8,912 nucleotides of DNA from Acidobacteriota bacterium (GTDB lineage: Bacteria > Acidobacteriota > Terriglobia > Terriglobales > Acidobacteriaceae): assembly GCA_021799945.1 (NCBI GenBank), contig JAJYZK010000105.1:1-8912 (forward strand), in the 5' to 3' direction. Positions 6,738 through 8,912 of this stretch are shown one piece after another (positions within the stretch are counted from its first letter, which is position 1; every line of letters begins with the position of its first letter). A model generated the notes under the pieces. The model had not been told where the DNA came from. It saw only the letters and a list, made by a program, of their open reading frames with translations, and ran no database searches. The translations under genes and the position numbers were made by a program.

Positions 6738-6743
6738 CACCTC
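6738..6743 (-). promoter_or_regulatory. Ribosome-binding site of the SDR39U1-type gene
   Basis: GAGGTG on the - strand is six bases before GTG 6731. A second GAGG abuts the alternative TTG at 6716 and is too close to serve it. Confidence 0.6.
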
Positions 6744-6801
6744 GTGTACCGGAACCCGGGGATCGGAATGAGCGCGGGGATGACATCGCGGACCGGCCGG
6801 A

Positions 6802-6830
6802 TTGAGGAGACCCGTAGTCTCTGGTAACTT
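6802..6830 (+). promoter_or_regulatory. Possible promoter with inverted repeat for the XRE-cupin gene
   Basis: TTGAGG (6802-6807) and TAACTT (6825-6830) are 17 bases apart, and TGG just before the second makes an extended -10. Both hexamers are weak matches to the sigma-70 consensus. Between and partly over them is the inverted repeat GAGAC-N5-GTCTC (6807-6821), suitable for a dimeric HTH regulator. The region lies between divergent genes, so one operator could serve both. Confidence 0.3.
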
Positions 6831-6884
6831 ATACCTCGCCTTCGACGTCCAATGCACACAGAGAGAGCGCGTAGGCGGAAGATT

Positions 6885-6890
6885 GAGGAG
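6885..6890 (+). promoter_or_regulatory. Ribosome-binding site of the XRE-cupin gene
   Basis: GAGGAG sits six bases before ATG 6897 and selects this start over ATG 6852, which has no such site. The surrounding GATTGAGGAG also occurs exactly at 6800-6809. Confidence 0.85.
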
Positions 6891-6896
6891 CTTTTT

Positions 6897-7718
6897 ATGG
6901 GCGCAAAGGCGGAAGTGATGCCGGATGCAAAGGCGAAGGCGAGCGGCGAGGCCGTCCATCCGCAGGTCGATCCCGCGACCGCCGAGTCCTTTATTGTGGA
7001 AAAGCGCATCGGCGAACGCATCAAACGGCTCCGATTGAAGAAGTCCATGGGGCTGGTGGAGTTGGGCCGTCACACTGGCTTATCGGCAAGTTTCCTGTCT
7101 CAACTGGAAACCGGCAGGGTTGTTCCAACCCTGCGCAACCTGGCCCGAATCGCCATGGTCTTCAGCAAGGACATGTCCTATTTTTTTGAAACCGAGCCTC
7201 ATTCCGTCTTTCGGATTCACCGCAAAAAGGAGCGGATGCGGCTTCCGCAGACCGGCGTGGAGGATCCCACCTACTACTTCGAGAGCCTCGGATATATGGT
7301 GCCCGACCGGCAGCTCGATCCCTATTATGCGGAGTTCATACCCCTGAAGAAGGGGACCGATGTGAGGGCCCATGTGCATCCCGGCTATGAGTTCCTGTAT
7401 CTGCTCGACGGGGAACTGGAGATACGGCACGCGGAAAAAAGCAGCCTCCTCAAGGCTGGAGACGGCGTGTACTTCGACGCCAGCACTCCCCACTCCTACC
7501 GTTGTGCAACGGGCTCCCCGGCAGTCGCGATCATTGTCACCATGCACCAGGCGCCACCCAATCCGGCGGCGAGTCTGCGGCCTTTGAGCGGCTCTGCCAT
7601 CGATAAAAACCTGGCGGGGCGTTCTCTTCCGCCGACAACCGAGATCAGCCCCGCCTCGCCGCCCCATCCCAAGACGCCGGCCGGCGGCGGCAAGCAAGAC
7701 CTCGGCGCCCGATCCTGA
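6897..7718 (+). CDS. XRE-family regulator with C-terminal cupin domain
   Basis: This 273-residue protein joins a lambda-repressor-like helix-turn-helix (about 38-97, RIGERIKRLRLKKSMGLVELGRHTGLSASFLSQLETGRVVPTLRNLARI) to a cupin_2 barrel (about 140-217). The first cupin motif fits G-x5-HxH-x3-E-x6-G exactly, with His159, His161 and Glu165; His199 in STPHSY supplies the fourth expected metal ligand. Relatives such as PuuR-like HTH-cupin proteins sense small metabolites and often regulate neighbouring or their own genes. A Lys/Ala-rich stretch (1-34) precedes the HTH, and a Pro/Ala/Gly-rich, probably disordered tail (about 218-273) follows the cupin, where the family usually ends. ATG 6897 is chosen by its ribosome site. 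It diverges from the SDR39U1-type gene across 165 bp, making that gene and itself the likeliest targets. The ligand is unknown. Confidence 0.95.
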   Translation: MGAKAEVMPDAKAKASGEAVHPQVDPATAESFIVEKRIGERIKRLRLKKSMGLVELGRHTGLSASFLSQLETGRVVPTLRNLARIAMVFSKDMSYFFETEPHSVFRIHRKKERMRLPQTGVEDPTYYFESLGYMVPDRQLDPYYAEFIPLKKGTDVRAHVHPGYEFLYLLDGELEIRHAEKSSLLKAGDGVYFDASTPHSYRCATGSPAVAIIVTMHQAPPNPAASLRPLSGSAIDKNLAGRSLPPTTEISPASPPHPKTPAGGGKQDLGARS

Positions 7719-7743
7719 CAGTCAAGTCCCGGTAGGCTGGCGC

Positions 7744-7759
7744 CCCGGCGTTGGCCGGG
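7744..7759. terminator. Hairpin between convergent regulator and nucleotidase genes
   Basis: CCCGGC (7744-7749) pairs with GCCGGG (7754-7759) across a GTTG loop, in the 121 bp gap between convergent stops. More GC pairing is possible outside one mismatch. No T-run follows on the + strand, so support is moderate. Confidence 0.4.
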
Positions 7760-7839
7760 CAGGCGAAGCTCCGGAACGCGTCCCCCTCCCCGAGGTCCCT
7801 GCCGGGAATCTTGCGTAGCTGCGCTCTTCAACGCTTCTT

Positions 7840-8379
7840 TTATTCCTTCTTGGGAGGCAGGAAGAGTCTTTCCACCTCGCGCCAGCTTGCGACTCGTCGG
7901 TATCCGGTGATCCCGGCATTGTGCGGAGCGGAGAAGAGAATTCCCTCCCCGCGGAAACGCTTGAAGTGGCGCACCGTGTCGTCAATGAGATAGTCCGCGT
8001 CGAGAATGCACTTGTCGCCGCAGAAGACGAAGTTGGATGTCGGAACAAAGGGAAAGTGCCGGCGCAGCCATCGATACTTGGCCGCAAAGGAGTTGGGGAC
8101 CTCCATGGCGGCGGTGGCGATAAAGACCTCATAGTGCGCGCTGAGCTTGAGCAGGACTTCCTGACTGTCTTCCATTACCGCAAGTTCTTCAAAGAAATCC
8201 TCCGCCCGGACGTAGCTGTCGAGTCGCTCCCGATGCTCCGCGTCCACCACCTCCCACAGCCTTTTGCCGTAAACCTGATCTTTGGTCAGCCCCCGGTGGT
8301 GATCGCGGTTATACCGCGTCAGGTGCTCTTGCAATGCGTCGGCGAGCACCTCATCCATGTCAACCGCGATTCGCTTCAT
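7840..8379 (-). CDS. 5'(3')-deoxyribonucleotidase-like HAD phosphatase (NT5C type)
   Basis: This 179-residue cytoplasmic enzyme belongs to the HAD superfamily NT5C group, which removes phosphate from (deoxy)nucleoside monophosphates. Motif I is VDMDEVLAD, with Asp7 as nucleophile and Asp9 as acid/base. Motif II is IATAAM with Thr89, and the later motifs lie in FCGDKCILDADYLIDD, giving Lys123 and the Asp133-Asp134 pair. Length and the RYNRDH and FFEELAVMEDSQEVL segments fit the short prokaryotic members. ATG 8379 gives the family-like MKRIAVDMDEV start. ATG 8388 and TTG 8400 are alternatives in frame, and none has a good ribosome site; GAGGTG lies 14 bases before the TTG. The C terminus ends in Pro-Lys-Lys-Glu. 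It follows the zinc-ribbon gene by about 220 bp on the same strand. The actual substrate is not shown by sequence. Confidence 0.91.
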   Translation of the reverse strand: MKRIAVDMDEVLADALQEHLTRYNRDHHRGLTKDQVYGKRLWEVVDAEHRERLDSYVRAEDFFEELAVMEDSQEVLLKLSAHYEVFIATAAMEVPNSFAAKYRWLRRHFPFVPTSNFVFCGDKCILDADYLIDDTVRHFKRFRGEGILFSAPHNAGITGYRRVASWREVERLFLPPKKE

Positions 8380-8483
8380 GGAGACCATGGTAAGCGACAA
8401 GCGGGATTGGGTTTCACCTCGCTTGAGGACGGGGCGTCGAGGAGACGACGATGGAGACGGGTTTCGGCCGTGGCCGGCATGGA

Positions 8484-8507
8484 CATTTTCAGATCCATTT
8501 TCAGATC
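8484..8507. repeat. Exact 12-bp tandem repeat upstream of the nucleotidase
   Basis: CATTTTCAGATC occurs twice back to back with no mismatch, and the second copy ends in the palindrome AGATCT (8503-8508). It is an AT-rich island in GC-rich DNA, 105-128 bases before the nucleotidase start and about 90 bases after the zinc-ribbon stop. The spacing places equivalent bases roughly one helical turn apart, which suits paired protein binding. Confidence 0.7.
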
Positions 8508-8598
8508 TATGTTGCGCTGGGAGCGAAGACGAAGCGCGGCTTGGGGGGATGCGGCGACGGGACCGGCTCCATTGCGCGCGCCGGAATGGAAGGCGGCT

Positions 8599-8912
8599 CT
8601 AACCGGCGGTCTCCAACCTGGGATCGAAATAGAGCATGCGGCCGCAGCTCTCGCAGTTCAGCAGCGAGCCATCGCGCACCTGATTCCAGTACTGAGGCCG
8701 CAGGGCCATCTGGCAGGTCAGGCAGCGCTGTCCGGAGGCCCGGGCCAGAGCCGTCTTTTTCGAGGAGGTAGCGATCCGGTCGTATTGCGCCAGCAGCTCC
8801 GGATCGACCCCGCGGCGCAGGAGGGTCCGCTCCTGCGCCAGCCCATCCATCTCTTCTTGCTGCCGCGCGGATTCCACGCGCGCGCTCTGCTGTTCGTCGG
8901 CGACCGACTCGG
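8599..8912 (-). CDS. C4-type zinc-ribbon protein with N-terminal coiled coil (5' end off window)
   Basis: About 103 C-terminal residues are visible; the frame stays open to the window edge, so the true start lies outside. GTG 8877 is probably only an internal valine. The Gln/Glu/Arg-rich part at the edge (ESVADEQQSARVESARQQEEM) looks like the end of a long coiled coil. It runs into RGVDPELLAQYDRI, then a four-cysteine ribbon with CLTC and CESC 24 residues apart, ending GRMLYFDP. This order is the hallmark of the zf-RING_7/DUF164 family (about 240-250 residues), including the CdsZ group. Members are thought to bind nucleic acid or act as cytoplasmic chaperone-like factors, but the role here is unknown. 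In other bacteria it often neighbours a Nif3-like gene, which cannot be checked here. Confidence 0.91.
   Translation of the reverse strand, partial: ESVADEQQSARVESARQQEEMDGLAQERTLLRRGVDPELLAQYDRIATSSKKTALARASGQRCLTCQMALRPQYWNQVRDGSLLNCESCGRMLYFDPRLETAG

Noticed and set aside
5781..6827. A 348-codon + strand open frame
   Set aside because: It is wholly antisense to the SDR39U1-type gene and its upstream region, is Arg/Pro-rich and has no family resemblance. Long antisense frames are common in GC-rich genes.
6732..7073. A 114-residue N-terminal extension of the SDR39U1-type protein
   Set aside because: It would overlap the 5' part of the divergent XRE-cupin gene and precedes the Rossmann loop with sequence unlike the family.
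8401..8598. Possible RNase P RNA or other structured RNA beside the zinc-ribbon gene
   Set aside because: The gap is under 200 bases and I see none of the conserved RNase P RNA core sequences on either strand.
8451..8771. A 106-codon + strand open frame with a good GAGGAG site six bases before its ATG
   Set aside because: Its second half is antisense to the clear zinc-ribbon gene and has the Arg/Ser-rich look of a shadow frame. The first part has no recognisable domain; the ribosome-like site is probably chance in purine-rich DNA.

Overview
The window is GC-rich chromosomal DNA with dense coding and little flanking mobile DNA. The gene set is a single M16 peptidase, a type IV pilin, a LolA carrier, a TalB-type transaldolase, a lipoprotein with fibronectin-III repeats, an SDR39U1-type epimerase, an XRE-cupin regulator, an NT5C-type nucleotidase and a C4 zinc-ribbon protein. 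LolA and a lipobox protein imply a diderm (Gram-negative) cell. The style of the pilin and the FN3 lipoprotein looks like Acidobacteriota to me, but that is recognition by eye and not a search result.

Left block, + strand (1-3092): the tail of an unidentified upstream gene, whose stop appears to overlap the GTG start of the M16 peptidase; a 265 bp gap with a strong hairpin and a degenerate 9-bp tandem array; a type IV pilin-like prepilin with an unusually long basic leader; a hairpin; then lolA. These genes concern the envelope or cell surface. Middle block, - strand (3170-6731): read in transcription order, an SDR39U1-type epimerase, an FN3-repeat lipoprotein, then transaldolase. lolA and tal converge on a hairpin at 3107-3137. 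Right block: an XRE-cupin regulator (+) diverges from the SDR39U1 gene across 165 bp that contain an inverted repeat. It converges on a deoxyribonucleotidase (-). A coiled-coil/zinc-ribbon protein (-) runs off the right edge.

I find no CRISPR array, insertion sequence, integrase, toxin-antitoxin pair, tRNA or rRNA. The genes look like ordinary chromosomal genes rather than one new multi-gene system. The points worth a second look are small: an 11-C tract at a probable coupled gene junction, repeat arrays before and inside the pilin leader, the inverted repeat between the regulator and the epimerase, the disordered tail on the regulator, and an exact 12-bp tandem repeat upstream of the nucleotidase. 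Several starts are non-ATG (GTG for M16 and SDR39U1, TTG for the FN3 lipoprotein) and are supported by ribosome-binding sites or gene overlap.
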